Positions 22,501-33,403 of a stretch of 64,000 bases of DNA are shown piece by piece; the first letter of the stretch is position 1; every line of letters starts with the position of its first letter. Source of the stretch: Alopecurus myosuroides (lineage: Eukaryota > Streptophyta > Magnoliopsida > Poales > Poaceae); assembly GCA_028641055.1 (NCBI GenBank), contig CM054062.1:11878826-11942825 (forward strand). The letters run 5' to 3'. The position numbers were made by a program, and so were the translations under genes. A model generated the notes under the pieces. That model did not search any database. It saw only the letters and a list, made by a program, of their open reading frames with translations, and was not told where the DNA came from.

Positions 22501-24529
22501 CAAGAATTTGTTGTTTGAACTCTCTTCATTTCGTGTCTTATTGCAGATTGCATTCCTGAAACAGTTTCATGATTCTGTGAGCAAATCAGATTATGAAGCG
22601 CTTAGATCAGCATTTGTCTTGGTAAGATATATTTTTTATTTTAACCCTTGCATACTATTTCCGTATATTTCTCTGTACTGCCATCGAAGCTAATGGGTGT
22701 TATTATCTTTCTTTTTTCCATTGCATTCAGATACACTACCCACGCCGTCCGGACTTTAATTTCCACAAGTACATGACTCGTGCCCTTGAACATGATTTTA
22801 AGAGGGTTGTAGGTATCAGGTTGGTATCGTTATAGGGGATTTCTAACTTTTTTGTAATATATAAGTGGCCCTAAAAAAATCCTTTCATGCAGCTGGTTCC
22901 TGTGGCTTTTTGTCATCCTTTTCCTTTTGTTGAATATAAATGGTAAGTCTAGCTGAAGCTTTCACTGAACACATGTCCTTTTTTAGTCTGCTGGATTTAC
23001 TGTGCAATAGTTTACAATAAACAAGCAAAGCTTACTTGATGCTCCACACCACATGCTACATTTTGATCTCTAACCAGTCGAATCTGATGAATAAGTTGAA
23101 CTGAACACTTGGCTTTTTTTTTCACGGGGAACAGTTGACTGTTGAATGAAAATATATCTTGTTATTGCTTATCTTTAGGTGTCAGATATTGGTATCAGCC
23201 CTCTTGTTGATCAGGGTATTCATCTAACAGGTTTATGTCTTACTAAATTTACTGGCAAATGCAGGATGGCATACATACTTTTGGTTGGCTTTCCTGCCTC
23301 TGTTTGTAAGTATTTCTCTTTATATTAGATTTATTGATTCAAACATCCTGTTTTGCATTTTTTTTTTCATTTCCAACTCATGTTTGTAGCAAAACAGAAA
23401 ATGCCTTTATTTATCTGAATCAGAACAATTCTTGATAATGGAATTAAATTGCAGCTCCTGCTTGTTGTTGGAGCAAAGCTACAGCACATTATTACCCGAT
23501 TAGCTCAAGAGGCAGCAGCGTCGTTAGCAGATGAAACAAACCAAGTCCCAAAAATAAAGCCATCCAAGGAGCATTTCTGGTTTGGCAAACCTTCGATTGT
23601 CCTTCATTTGATCCATTTCATCCTATTCCAGAACGCCTTCGAGATTGGTTTTTTCTTCTGGGTCTTGGTATTTCACGCCCTCAGCTTAAGCATTTCATTT
23701 TTTTTCCCCATTAATGAGGCCCTGGACCTGAAGCTAACAAAGTTGGCATCTCCACAGGTAACATATGGGTTCAATTCGTGCATCATGGAGCAGAAGGCGT
23801 ACGCCATTTCTAGACTTGTTATTGGGTGAGTAACATTCTGTATGACCTTCAAATTTGTCAAATTCATCACATCCATACATGGTCATGGTGATGAGCAGAG
23901 AAAAAGAGCTTTGTTTAGCACAGGAGTAACTCCGGTGTACTGTCACCTACTCATGTACACTGGCACTGAATATATACAGGAGAAAGCTGCCATTTGTTCT
24001 TGCGGATATTTCATGGCTTTCTCATACACAGTTTATAAGAATGGCTTGTGTGCTCTGTTTGCAGTTTGATCATCCAAGTGGTGTGCAGCTACATCACCCT
24101 GCCGTTGTACGCCATCGTCACTCACGTAAACTCTGGAACATTTCACCCACAGATTTAAGTCAGATAGACATGCCTTTTCTTCTAAGAACATTAACATGCT
24201 AAATCTTGTTTGATCAGATGGGCGGAGACATCAAGCTGGAAGCACTCGGCTCGGGCCTGCATGAGTCCGTGGCGAGCTGGGCCACGGGCGCCCGGAAGAA
24301 GGGTCGCTCGGACCTGAGCCTCCCTAACTCGCTCACCGGGAAGAAGAAGACCGCTGTAGCCAATCCCCTTGGCGCCGGAGGTAGCGGCGGCGGCAGTGAG
24401 ATTGCTGTGACGCGGGCGCCCAACCAGCGCTTCGGTAGCTCCCGCAACATGCTGGCGCCGGCGGCAGTTTCCGACCATGGCGAGATCGTGTCCATCGTGG
24501 ATATCGACGACGTCGACACCTGGAGGTGA
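13592..24529 (+). CDS. MLO: MLO-family seven-transmembrane protein (14 exons)
   Basis: Exons: 13592-13702, 14425-14482, 15027-15184, 15424-15540, 15620-15674, 21992-22119, 22547-22621, 22731-22819, 22893-22942, 23265-23305, 23455-23667, 23758-23825, 24065-24125 and 24218-24529. All introns are GT-AG, and the joined length is 1536 nt (511 residues plus stop). The N-terminus HTPTWVVAGV, then EELMLLGFIS, LEALHQLHIFIFVL, FNFHKYM, GWHTYFW, FWFGKP, LFQNAFE and CSYITLPLYAIV are MLO signatures. They look closest to the AtMLO1-like clade. Hydrophobic stretches fit seven membrane spans. The calmodulin-binding segment lies at about residues 421-439 with Trp429. MLO proteins act at the plasma membrane, and some members condition powdery mildew susceptibility or reproductive and root signalling; the role of this one is not readable. 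The first extracellular loop looks short. Intron 5 (15675-21991) carries a Copia element. Confidence 0.93.
14668..14827. mobile_element. Stowaway-type MITE in MLO intron 2
   Basis: The left terminus CTCCCTCCGTTCACTT and the inverse right terminus AAGTGAACGGAGGAAG bound 160 bp. TA lies on each side (14666-14667 and 14828-14829). The interior is a long imperfect hairpin (ATTTCAATTTTGGCCACATA and its inverse), as usual for Stowaway. An (AT)n run precedes it. Confidence 0.9.
15763..16110. mobile_element. Stowaway-type MITE interrupted by another MITE (MLO intron 5)
   Basis: The outer termini CTCTCTCTGTCCCAAAT and ATTTGGGACGGAGGGAG are inverted repeats flanked by TA (15761-15762 and 16111-16112). 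The left part contains the usual hairpin around AAAATATGGATGTATC. The right arm is split at 15859-16090 by a second element. Confidence 0.88.
15859..16090. mobile_element. Tourist-like (PIF/Harbinger) MITE nested in Stowaway
   Basis: GGGGCTGTTTGG at the left and CCAAACAACCCC at the right form inverted termini. A 3-bp CTA duplication lies at 15856-15858 and 16091-16093. Removing the insert and one CTA restores the Stowaway arm. The 232-bp interior has no coding capacity. Confidence 0.82.
16427..16431. repeat. Copia-1 target site duplication
   Basis: ATTTC here and at 21224-21228 bounds the Copia element exactly. Confidence 0.95.
16432..16625 (+). repeat. Copia-1 5' LTR
   Basis: Begins TGTTGGAGTATGAG and ends AAGAACAACA. 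It contains CTATATATAGG near 16558-16568 as a likely TATA element for the retrotransposon transcript. It is identical by eye to the 3' LTR. Confidence 0.95.
16626..16637 (+). promoter_or_regulatory. Copia-1 primer binding site
   Basis: TGGTATCAGAGC complements the 3' end of plant initiator methionine tRNA and directly abuts the 5' LTR. Confidence 0.92.
16638..17311 (+). other. Copia-1 leader without gag
   Basis: This 674-bp stretch between primer site and pol is G-rich, with recurring GCAGGA and GGTG motifs. It contains no frame resembling a Copia gag. A GGTAAGTG at about 17350 could act as a splice donor, but no use is shown. Confidence 0.6.
17312..21022 (+). CDS. Copia-1 polyprotein: protease, integrase, reverse transcriptase, RNase H
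   Basis: The frame is open for 1236 residues. The likelier start is the ATG at 17369 (MAENQGVEQL), 19 codons inside. The protease shows WILDSGASAH. The integrase has its His-Cys region (HCRLGHIS ... CDACEYGKH), the first acidic residue in IHSDVW and the glutamate in NGVAERKNRH. The middle catalytic aspartate, normally in a DNG motif, is His (THNGTEY; codon 18362-18364). RT has [23 protein letters not shown] and YVDDIIITG. RNase H has DADWASC, STAEAEYRA and CDNKSAI and ends intact. Between about 18990 and 19190 a unit of about 40 residues (EERW..PNEEQNLRVYTR) repeats three times in the linker. There is no gag domain or zinc knuckle. Proteins from a complete relative are probably needed for movement. 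Confidence 0.93.
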   Translation: MLSELGKRDVLLVVSVILAMAENQGVEQLLDKLAQLLKDFKKMRQSERSAERAIQSDKTTILRNSVNLAQTESGTTNYASGSNETSRSNWILDSGASAHVTGRWSEFASYTPHPPMHKETIQTADGTYQPIKGVGTVKCTPSITLSPVLYAPSFPVSLVSMSSLVDDIDCRIIVDRYNCIIEEKSTGRRIGVGVRHKGLWYLDRQETDDALCTALMAASGDNEAKVILQHCRLGHISFDAMSKIYPEEMKKVDKDKLVCDACEYGKHTRTSYVSRGLRSTSPFVLIHSDVWTSPVVSISGMKYFVTFIDCHSRMTWIYLMKQKSEVLSCFKDFYAYIQNRFNTGIQTIRTHNGTEYVNNEFGNFLSEKGILNQTSCPNTSPQNGVAERKNRHLLEVARSLMFTMNVPKFLWSEAVMTATYLINRMPSRVLGMKTPYEMVYGKNEFIVPPKVFGCTCFVRDHRPSVGKLDPRAVKCIFIGYSPGQKGYKCWSPSERRTFVSMDMLFRESEPFYGEKTDLSSLFDFDSPSTSDASREGESESLRTKEDEPLRIAIGSIPCPRSEERWRMPNEEQNLRVYTRKQPTGEERWTKPNEEQNLRVHTRRQLTGEERWKKPNEEENLRVYTRRQSQHQQQARINGEVQLQGEQNQQQQTQAPAVDEVDSYESEPRVIGDSLNLPIALRKEPRARAGKPPERYGFEHDIANYVSYESLSPGYRAFISSLQSVAIPRDWKEAKQDPKWYEAMLEEMKALEKNKTWDLVSLPMGKSPVTCKWVYTVKQSPEGKIERYKARLVARGYSQTYGIDYDETFAPVAKMSTVRTLISCAANFGWPLHQLDVKNAFLHGDLQEEVYMEIPPGFGTSQTRGKVLRLRKSLYGLKQSPRAWFDRFRRAMCSMGYSQCNGDHTLFYRHSQRHITILAVYVDDIIITGDDAIEIAQLKQKLSKEFEVKDLGQLRYFLGIEIARSPKGIVLSQRKYVLDLLSDTGMLGCRAASSPIEQNHQLCAQSGDPVDRESYQRLVGRLIYLCHTRPDISYAVSVVSRYMHDPRSGHLEAAHKILRYLKGSPGRGLLFKANGHLNVEGYCDADWASCLDDRRSTSGFCVFVGGNLVSWRSKKQPVVSRSTAEAEYRAMSVCLSEMLWMKGLLSELKLLRKGPLNLWCDNKSAINIANNPVQHDRTKHVEIDRFFIKERLDEGTLKLSHVTSREQIADCLTKGLGSKECSLACNKMGMIDIYHPS
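21030..21223 (+). repeat. Copia-1 3' LTR
   Basis: Same 194 bp as the 5' LTR, preceded by the polypurine tract and followed by the ATTTC target duplication. Confidence 0.95.
21303..21463. mobile_element. Stowaway-type MITE in MLO intron 5
   Basis: CTCCCTCCGTATCACAATAT at the left and the inverse ending GATACGGAGGGAG at the right, with TA at 21301-21302 and 21464-21465. The interior arms (GATGTTTTAGCATTT, CTAGACATGTTTTAGTGTA) are near-perfect inverted repeats. Confidence 0.92.
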
Positions 24530-24939
24530 CCTGCAGAGGCACCAGACGTAGCACGCCGCGCCGGCAAGCCCTGCCACGGCAGGGGATACTGCTGTCCGCC
24601 GGGGCTCTGTACATCTGGGCCGGCAGGACGTACCACCTGGTAGCTGTCATCTGATGCACGCAGACGCAGTGTTGTAACGTCACGGCTTCTCTGTAAACGG
24701 TACCGGGCTGCTTCCGGCGGCCGACGGGGTGCGTCTGCGGCCGGCGGCGGGCAGGCGTACGTCTCGGATCAAGATGGCTGGCATCTGACTATTTGAGATG
24801 CTACAAGGTTGTTTCTGCGGGGATATTTGACGATAACCCCATCCTGGCTCATAGACCGTGGGATTTAAGTGACCCGGGGTTATCATTAAATCTTCCGGCT
24901 CGTCTTTCCGTAGGTAGGTAGGCCTGAACAGGACGATGC
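24530..24939. other. MLO 3' flank
   Basis: Probable 3' UTR and downstream DNA. No clear AATAAA was seen, and no other gene is supported. The stretch ends at the possible target duplication of the outer nested element at 24940-24946. Confidence 0.4.
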
Positions 24940-26621
24940 TCTTACAGCAAACCCAACGCCTCAAAATCGGACAGTTTCATCCGTTTTGATCCACGGATCG
25001 GGATTTGGTCGAAATACCTATCCCAACGCCCTCCCCAAAACGGACCGGGGTCCATGTTTGGTCGAGTCCGCGGCCGGAGCCTGTCCTACCTAGCCCACTT
25101 GGAAGTCTCTCGACGCCACCTCGCCTCTCTTTGACCGGTCCTATTAAATGGGACCGCGTCGTTTTCGTCCCCATTGCACTCTATTCTCGCTTGAAACTCA
25201 AACCCAAGACATGGCGAGCGACGAGAATCGTCGTTTTGGTGGCTGAGCAACGGCGAAGGTCCACGTTTTCGTGGACACGACGTCGCTGTTCAGGCGGGAG
25301 TGCACCCCGCTGCCGCGGCCGGTGGTGAGGGTCCCAGTGGGTGGTGCTTGAGCGCGCGCCTTAGCCTCTAGCCGCCGTCGTTACCCCAGCTGTACGACAT
25401 CGAGGACCAGTCCTTCAACTCCGACAACTCCCTCGGAGAGTACCTGGATGGCCTCGACGAGGAGAAGGAGGAGGCGTTGCCCGACGACGCTCCACAGGAG
25501 GACGCACCGCCCGTCGCACTGGAGCAGTCGCAGGAGGCGGACTAGGAGGCCCTCTGACGTGCCCTCCACGCATCGGAGCTCGAGGAGCACCAGATGTGGC
25601 CGGATCAGGAGGTTGCACTCCAGGCCTCCGTCGCCGAGTCTCCTGTCCCATGGATTCCGTGGGAGAATCGCGTGGCAGGACAGGCCTGGGCGCTTGAGCC
25701 GGGTGGCAGGAGACCGAATACGTCGTCCTTGAGTAGGCGGCGACGGGCCACGGCCTCGGCGACTACGGCGTCGGTGTGGCATAGGGCGATTTTTTGTTTA
25801 TATATATTTATTTCATGTTTGTGTATGTAAGGGCATCTCCAGTCATTTGCCCCCCCAGGTTTCAGATCGGTGCTTTTTAGCGAAAGCGCCGCCCCGCACC
25901 AAAACCTGGGGGGGGCCGATTTCACCAGCCGTTCGGCGGCCCATAAAAGAGAACGGCGATATTGTTTGAAACTTCATCTTCCCGCCCCAAAATATAGAGC
26001 CCTAGTTCGGCGATCACGGCAGCCATGGTTTTGGGCAATAATATTACAAAAAACGCCACAGGTGGGCGATCAAATAGAGTCTAGATCGAATCACACAGAC
26101 GGGCGCACGCGGCGTGGGCAAACGTAGGCGATCAGGCAGACGCGTCGGCCGGCGTCGGAGCAGGCGGCGAGCTCGGCGCAGCATCCTCCAGGTCGATGAC
26201 GGCGTCCGAGCAGGCGACGGGCTCGGCATCCTTGTCGACGACGGGCGCGTCATTCTCCGGGTCGACGACGGGCTCGACATCCTTGTCGACGACGGTCACG
26301 GCATCCTCCAGGTCGACGTGCGTGCTCGTCGGCGCGGTGCTGATGTCGGTCAGGATGAGGTTGCACTGCGCCAGGAACCAAGCTCTCACACTACCCGAAA
26401 CATAAAGATCCGTGACGGCCAAATTAATTCCTGATGGCCCCGATGCTTCCTTCAGGAAAGAAGACGTTCTCCTGACGTGGACATTTTACCGTCGGCCCGC
26501 ACTGAAAAATTCGTGACACCAGACCAAATAACCTTCAGGAATTACCGCAGCCGTCACGATTATTTGTTCCTGCCGTCAGGAGCCTTACCAGGCCGTCAGG
26601 ATTCCATTTTACGCTAACGCG

Positions 26622-26626
26622 CGGTC
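26622..26626. repeat. Angela-like element target site duplication
   Basis: CGGTC here and at 35079-35083 bounds the LTR retrotransposon. Confidence 0.92.
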
Positions 26627-28301
26627 TGAAGGGTTCGTTGCATAGAAAACAAAAAAAATTCCTACGCGAGAGACACCCGAAAGGCCAAGATCTAATCTAG
26701 GAGACGAAGTGCAACGGGCAACGAGAGGGTTAAAGAGAACACATACCCTCGAAGACTCAAAGTGGTACGAGATCAAATCTCGTTGTTGGCGTAGTCGTAC
26801 TCACACCGATCCCGATAGAGAGAAGATGGGCACCGCAATCCGGCGGTGCATCCGTGATCGGTCACACGTACGGTTGATGACGACCTCCGTTCCCTCGTTC
26901 CAGCGGGGCGCGGAAGTAGAGGATCCCTCGGAACTCCAGCAGCACGACGGCGTGGTGTGGTGGAAAAAAAAACATTGCTCAGGGCTTCGCCAAGCGCACG
27001 AACAAGTGGTGGAGCAGCGGCAGGAGGGAGGAAGAGATGACACAAGTGTGTGTGTGGGGGGAGAGGGAGCTCTCACCCCTCCTTTTATAGGAGGGGATGG
27101 CAGCCACGAATTTTTGGCTGCCTCCACGTCTCCCTCATCATGTGAGTGGAGTCTCCACTCAACCCACTCATTCTTCCATGAATTCCCACTCAAAATCCCA
27201 AGGGTTTTCTTTAATAAATAAATAAAACAATTTTATTTCTTTATTTTAATATTTGTTAATTCCATTAACAAACATTAACATATAACCCCTTGAGTTAGTT
27301 GTTAAATCTATTAACAACCATTTGATAAGAATCCCCTTGAACTATTTCAAAATTACTCGAAACAATTTCGGTGACTATTTCAATATTCCCCGAAACAATT
27401 TCGATGCTGTCCAAACTTTTCTCCGATATTCCGTATCCTCTCAAATGCGTCATCGAACCTTAAGTGTGTCACCCTACGGTTCGCGAATAAGATAGACATG
27501 ATCGAGACTCCTCTCCGATCAATAATCAACAGCGGGATCTGGAGATCCGTGATGACTCCTATATATTCAACGATGACTCTCGTGATCGTGTGAACCAACA
27601 ACGCCGTGAACTATTCCCTTTGTCTCGCGATATTTTACTTGTCCGAGATTCGATCATTGGTATCAACCATACCTTGTTCAATCTCGTTACCGACAAGTAC
27701 TCTTTTCTCGTTCCCGTGATATAACATCCTTTGTGATCATATCACGTGCTTGCAAGCGGTTTCGATGTGATATCACCGAGAGGGCCCAGAGTATATCTCT
27801 CCGTCATTTGGATGGACAAATCCCACTCTTGATCCATGATCCTCAACTAATACTTTCCGAATACTCAACGACACCTTTATAGTCACCCTGTTACGGTGTG
27901 ACGTTTGATGCCATCAAAGCACTCTTCCGGTATCAGTGATTGACATGATCTCATGGTATAAGGAATAAGTTACTTCGTGTGTTTGATATAACAATGTAAA
28001 CTAAATGACTTGATCGCATTGCTATATTCTCTTTGGGTATATGTTCATCACATCATTCTTCTAATGACATGACCCTGTTATTAATAACATCCAATGTTCA
28101 TGATCAGGAAACCTTGATCATCTATTAATCAACGAGCTAGTTAAAAGAGAGGCTTTACTAGGAACCATTGTTTGTTTATTAAGCACACATGTATCAACGT
28201 TTCCGGTTAATACAATTCTAGCATGAGAAATAAACATTCATCATAAACAAGGAATAAGATAATAACCATTTTATTATTGCCTCTCGGGCATATTCCCTTC
28301 A
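26627..28301 (-). repeat. Angela-like 3' LTR (left copy)
   Basis: Reads TGAAGGG...CCCTTCA on plus, so the terminal seven bases are self-inverse. It is the downstream LTR in element orientation. A plus-strand open frame of 170 codons at 26709-27221 also occurs in the other LTR and is antisense to the element. It has no known domain and is not called as a gene. Confidence 0.92.
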
Positions 28302-31300
28302 GTCTCCCACTTGCACTAGAGTCAATAATCTAGTCTGTAAGCACTTAACACATATGGTGTTCCAGTGTTATTACCATGCTTCGCATGTGGTAAACATTAT
28401 CAAAAAGATCTGAATTGTTCAGGTCCTATTGTATTTGCATGTTCTCTGCGTCTACACGCATCACTCATTCTCTAATGAGATGGCTTTATATATATATGGT
28501 CAATTTGTGAAAACTTAATTCCTCAGCTTAAACTGATGTCACTAACATTGTGAAAATGTAGCTTCATAGTGTTAGCATTCTTGGAAATTCACCAAGTTCC
28601 GGTGGTACCTTAATTCCTCAGCTTAAACTGATGTTACTAACATTGTGAAAATGTAGCTTCATAGTTTCAGCATTCTTGGAAATTCACCAAGTTCAATAAA
28701 GAACTACTTGACACAAAATACGCTTATAATCAGTTGTCAACACAACGATATACTTTAGCCTTTGTTGTAGTATCTGTCACAATATTTCAATTTTGAAACT
28801 CTTTCAAATCCAGCATGGAAATTTCTTCCATCCTATTGTGCTACCCTTCATCACACATTTTAATTGAGATAAAACTTCTTGAATAAATGACAAGACTATT
28901 AGTGTAACATATTACAACTAATATTTTGTCATTACTACATAGGAAAACATATCCTTAGCATTTCTAAAATGACATAAGGATCTCTCCCACTGTTGTCTAA
29001 TCATCATATGAATTATCCTGCTATAACATATTATAGCATAGGACTCATCTGGTTGTGTACATAGCATGGAAACATGACTTAGAAATCTTAATTTCAATGA
29101 TGCTCATCATGTGTCAAAACACATGAATCTTGCTCAATTATTTTCCATGTGACAAGAACTCCTTCTTATCATTTTTATATTGACTTACTTCAATATTTCA
29201 TCTATGTAGTTTGGCTTCAATCATATCAGGCGCTTCAATCCATCTCTTATAGATATCGAAGCCCAATATCTTCTAAGCCTTTCATCAATATGAAATCGAA
29301 AATCTTAACCGTGTTAATTTAAAATACATATTTTCCAATCAACCATATGTCATCTACATAAAGTATTGGAAATATGTCATAGCGCTCCCACTTAATTTCT
29401 TGTAACTTTACAAGCATCTTTATCGTTCATGATGGAATCAAACTCTTTTGATAACTTCATTAAGGTAAAGATTTCAACTTCGTTATGCTCACTTCAACCA
29501 TTGAAGTGTGCATACCTTTCTAGAAACCTTTTGAATTTTACAAAAACTCTCAGACTGTGTCAAGTACACATCCTTGATCAAACTTCCTCGAGAGGAGAGT
29601 TGGTTTTGTTATTCAACTTCCATATCATAATATGTAACCTTTTGCTAGAACTATCCGCAAAGACTAAAGCATCACTACGGAAGATCAAAATCTTGTAGTA
29701 GTTAACTCTTTGAACTTCGTCGAAAACAACTTTTCGATAAGTACAATTTTAATAAGATGTAAAATCCATGTCTTTGTCGCTATATAGACCCTTTTGCTAT
29801 CGCTAGGCATCATGCCTATCGAAAGGACTACCAAGTCACATACTTGATATTCATACAAGGATACTATGGCGGATATAATGACTCATAGTCAATTTTACGA
29901 AGCCAGGGCCCATCATTTGCTTCCTTTATAAGGTCCAGGTCCTTTTGTTGTCAAAACAACACTTTACACTTTAAACCACAAGTTGTTCTAAGTACAAAGT
30001 TTTTGGACTTTTCTGGTACAGTTCGCAAACTCATTTGAAGTATCTACAACATTTGTAGTGTCTTCTACTTAGTCAAAATAGTAAACCCCGGAACAACTTC
30101 CAGTGCTGCGCTACTCTTGACATGATAACGAAGATTCTCTAATCTCGTTGAGTTTGTACTGTGCTCCCACTCACTTGTTTCGCAAGAACTACTTTCTCGA
30201 GAAATCAACCCTTTCTGACAAACAACATTTGTGTTTTGGTTCGGTGATAGGAGAAGTACCCAATGTTTTATTTGGGATAACCTTATAAACATACATTTAT
30301 CCTATTTTGGTTGTAAACATTTTACACATGCTATGCATACCAAAACTTAAGAAAGTGACAATTCGGGTCACTACCCAAACCATATCTTATATGTTGTCAA
30401 TTTCAACGGATCATGATGGTGCTCTTTTCAGTGGAAAAACGGTTGTCACTAATGTATAAACTACAAAATTATAATGGCATTTTTTTATATTAATCTTACC
30501 ATGTCAAACAAGGTTTGATTTTGTCTCTTGAATACTCCAATCTAATGTGGGGTATTCGTGAAGCATAAGTTGTAGAACAATTCTGCAACTTCTCAGATGT
30601 TTTGCTAAACTTGTAACTCAAAATTTATTCTTTATGATCGAATCATAAATACTTGATTATCTTGTTACAATGATTTTTACTTCATATTAACAACCTTTTG
30701 AACCAATTCAAAATGTCAAACTCCGTTCCCTTTAAATAGATATACTCACATATCTACTCAAAACATCGACAAAATTTTATGAAGGAAAAAATTAATCCAC
30801 CATACATGACTATACATAATGGACTATATACATCAATATGTATAATCTCCACTAAATTAGTCCTCCATTCTACTTTGGCCTATGAACGGAATTCTAGTCA
30901 TCTTTTGGAAGAGGTCTCACAGGCGTCAATTTATTCAAAACAAAATGACTCTGGAAGTTCATCAATATGGAGTTCCTTCATGTTTTCCTTTCCGATATGA
31001 ACTAAAATGGTGGTGTCACAATTTAAGTGAAACTCTTCCACGTCTTGCAACGTTTAGCTTTTAGTTTTATAGATGTTTACTTTACCAACACGATTTATAC
31101 TAACATATCCATCAATTATGGAATATGGTTATAGTTTGAACAATCTCATTTGTTCTCACAAAAGACTAGAACAAAATAACAACTTATTAAGTTCTTAAAA
31201 TAAATCTTGAATGTTTGGTTCGATACTACAATGAACACAATAACACTTTATTTATGTTCTTGTCATAATCGATTCCACATCTATTACTAGTTCCTTTTAG

Positions 31301-33384
31301 GCCCTTGTATTTCTTGCATTGTGTTGCTTTGTATGACAACTCATACCAACCAATGTGGTATCAAAATACCCAAAAATATTTTGTTAACTAGTAATACATC
31401 TATAACTTGTATATCAAGCATATACTCCCGAGCTGGACTTTCCAGTTATCTTCTTTTTCTGCCATATATCTTTTTGTAATTCTATTTTCAATATTCCCTT
31501 TCCTTTATAGAAGAATCATTCAACATCAAACAATGCTAGTCGTACTAGCTCATTTTCTTTGGCGTGTTAGTCATATACTATCACCCATTGAGTCATACTT
31601 TGAGTTTGATTTGTTCTACTAATATCACCATATTATAGCATTCTTCTATATTCCACTCTTAGCAATTTCCAAGTAAGGTAAACTACTTTACCCATACTTC
31701 TAATCCATCCCATCATAACAATTTTATGATTAACCTACTATAGCTCGAAGGAAGGAATTTAGAGGATAATTTTTAGCGCCCAACTTCTTGGAATATACAA
31801 ACTCCTAGCGTCTTCAATCATTGCATATATTCAGATAATATAAGCAAACATTGTCATGCTAAATTTGCATATATTCAGATAATATAAGCAAATATTGTCA
31901 CGCTAAATTATACTCAGTCATGTTGCCAAAAAATAAGTTTCTAGATATCATTATATCTTTCACTTGATTGTTTCTGAAAACAACTCTTTTCAGTTCCTAA
32001 ATCACCTTGATCAACAAAACATTCTTTTGAAGATAAAGTAATAAGGAAGCAACCATGACTCTGGATTCTAAGTAGGAATTATTTGCTCTCTATATTAATC
32101 AATCATTAACCATATGGAGCTAGGTAGGAAATACCAAAAATCTACAATAGGACTCAATTTTAAATTTCACTAATACGGTACCAATCTTAAAAGGTATTTA
32201 CCAGATCATAACAGTTATATCTCAATTAACAATCTAAGTGTAAGGTAGTTATGTGGATGCCAATGACTACTACAAGTTGTGCAAATTCACTTTGATTTGT
32301 TGTTCATGATAAATAAGTTCAAGTTAATTCAAAATTAAACCATGAACTCCCACTCAAAAACAACATCCCTCTTAGTCGTCTTTAGTGATTGCACGAACCA
32401 AATTCACTACAACAAAACCGATCATCACGTGAGATGATGTAGCTTCAAAGGCGAACATCGACATGTTCATCGTATCATCCATATGACTCATGCTTTACCT
32501 TTCGGTTACGTGTTCCGAGGCCATGTCTGTACATGCTAGGCTCGCCAAGTAGAACCGTAGTATTGCGTGTGTTTCAAGGCCATGTCTGTACATGCTAGGC
32601 TTGAAAACACCCGTTGTATGCGAACGTTGAGTCTATCACACCCGATCATCACGTGGTGTCTCGAAACGACGAACTTTCTTAACGGTGCATACTTAAGGAA
32701 GAACACATTATTATCTTGATATTAAGTGAGAGGGATCATCTTATAATGCTACCGTCGCTATCTAAGCAAAACAAGATTCAAAAAAGAATTAACATCACAA
32801 ACATCACATGTAAGGATAACGTGATATGATATGGTCCTCCTTGCACTTGACCTCCATCATGTGCATCATGGTATGATCTCCATCATTCCACCGGCGTGGT
32901 ACCAAGTACCATGGCACCCAATATTGATTGTCCATCAAGAAGAAGACAATCATATGGATACCTTACGGTATATCAATAATTTACAAAATAGATCATCTCA
33001 TAATCAAATTTGTAATATTGACCATATCACATCACATGCCCAGCAAAAACTAGTTAGACGCTTCTAATTTATTTTTGCATATTTTACGTGGCTTAGGGCT
33101 TTCGATGATAGAACCGTTCATACCTACGAACATCAACCACAACGTTGATAAACACATTTTTAGCTACCCTTCGTAGATTAGATCTTAACTATAGTAGGAG
33201 AAACGGACACCCCCTCAGTCACAAGTGAGACAATTCTCGCGTACATGGTACACGTAAACTTAGTCCGGGGCAGCTTCATCCTACTATTCCACTAAGATCA
33301 TAAAATACTCAAGGAGGCAATAACATGATCATCAACGCCCACATACACCTATGTGTTCTACCCGTACAAAACATCTACGCATAG
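28302..33384 (-). pseudogene. Decayed internal region of Angela-like element
   Basis: AT-rich with stops in all frames. On the minus strand a short track near 29330-29460 still reads like the Copia RT active-site region (LYVDDI followed by LIGK), with preceding stop codons. Internal direct duplications are present: about 100 bp at 28518-28693 (TTAATTCCTCAGCTTAAACT twice), 44 bp at 31825-31910, and a GGCCATGTCTGTACATGCTA motif twice at 32520-32605. The gag, protease, integrase and RNase H could not be followed as frames. Confidence 0.75.
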
Positions 33385-33402
33385 AACCTGGCTCTGATAC
33401 CA
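33385..33402 (-). promoter_or_regulatory. Angela-like primer binding site
   Basis: On the minus strand TGGTATCAGAGCCAGGTT lies one base inside the right LTR. It complements initiator methionine tRNA and fixes the element's orientation. Confidence 0.9.
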
Positions 33403-33403
33403 C

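Noticed and set aside
26709..27221. 170-codon frame present in both Angela-like LTRs
   Set aside because: It lies antisense to the element within the LTR, has no known domain and is duplicated only because the LTR is.
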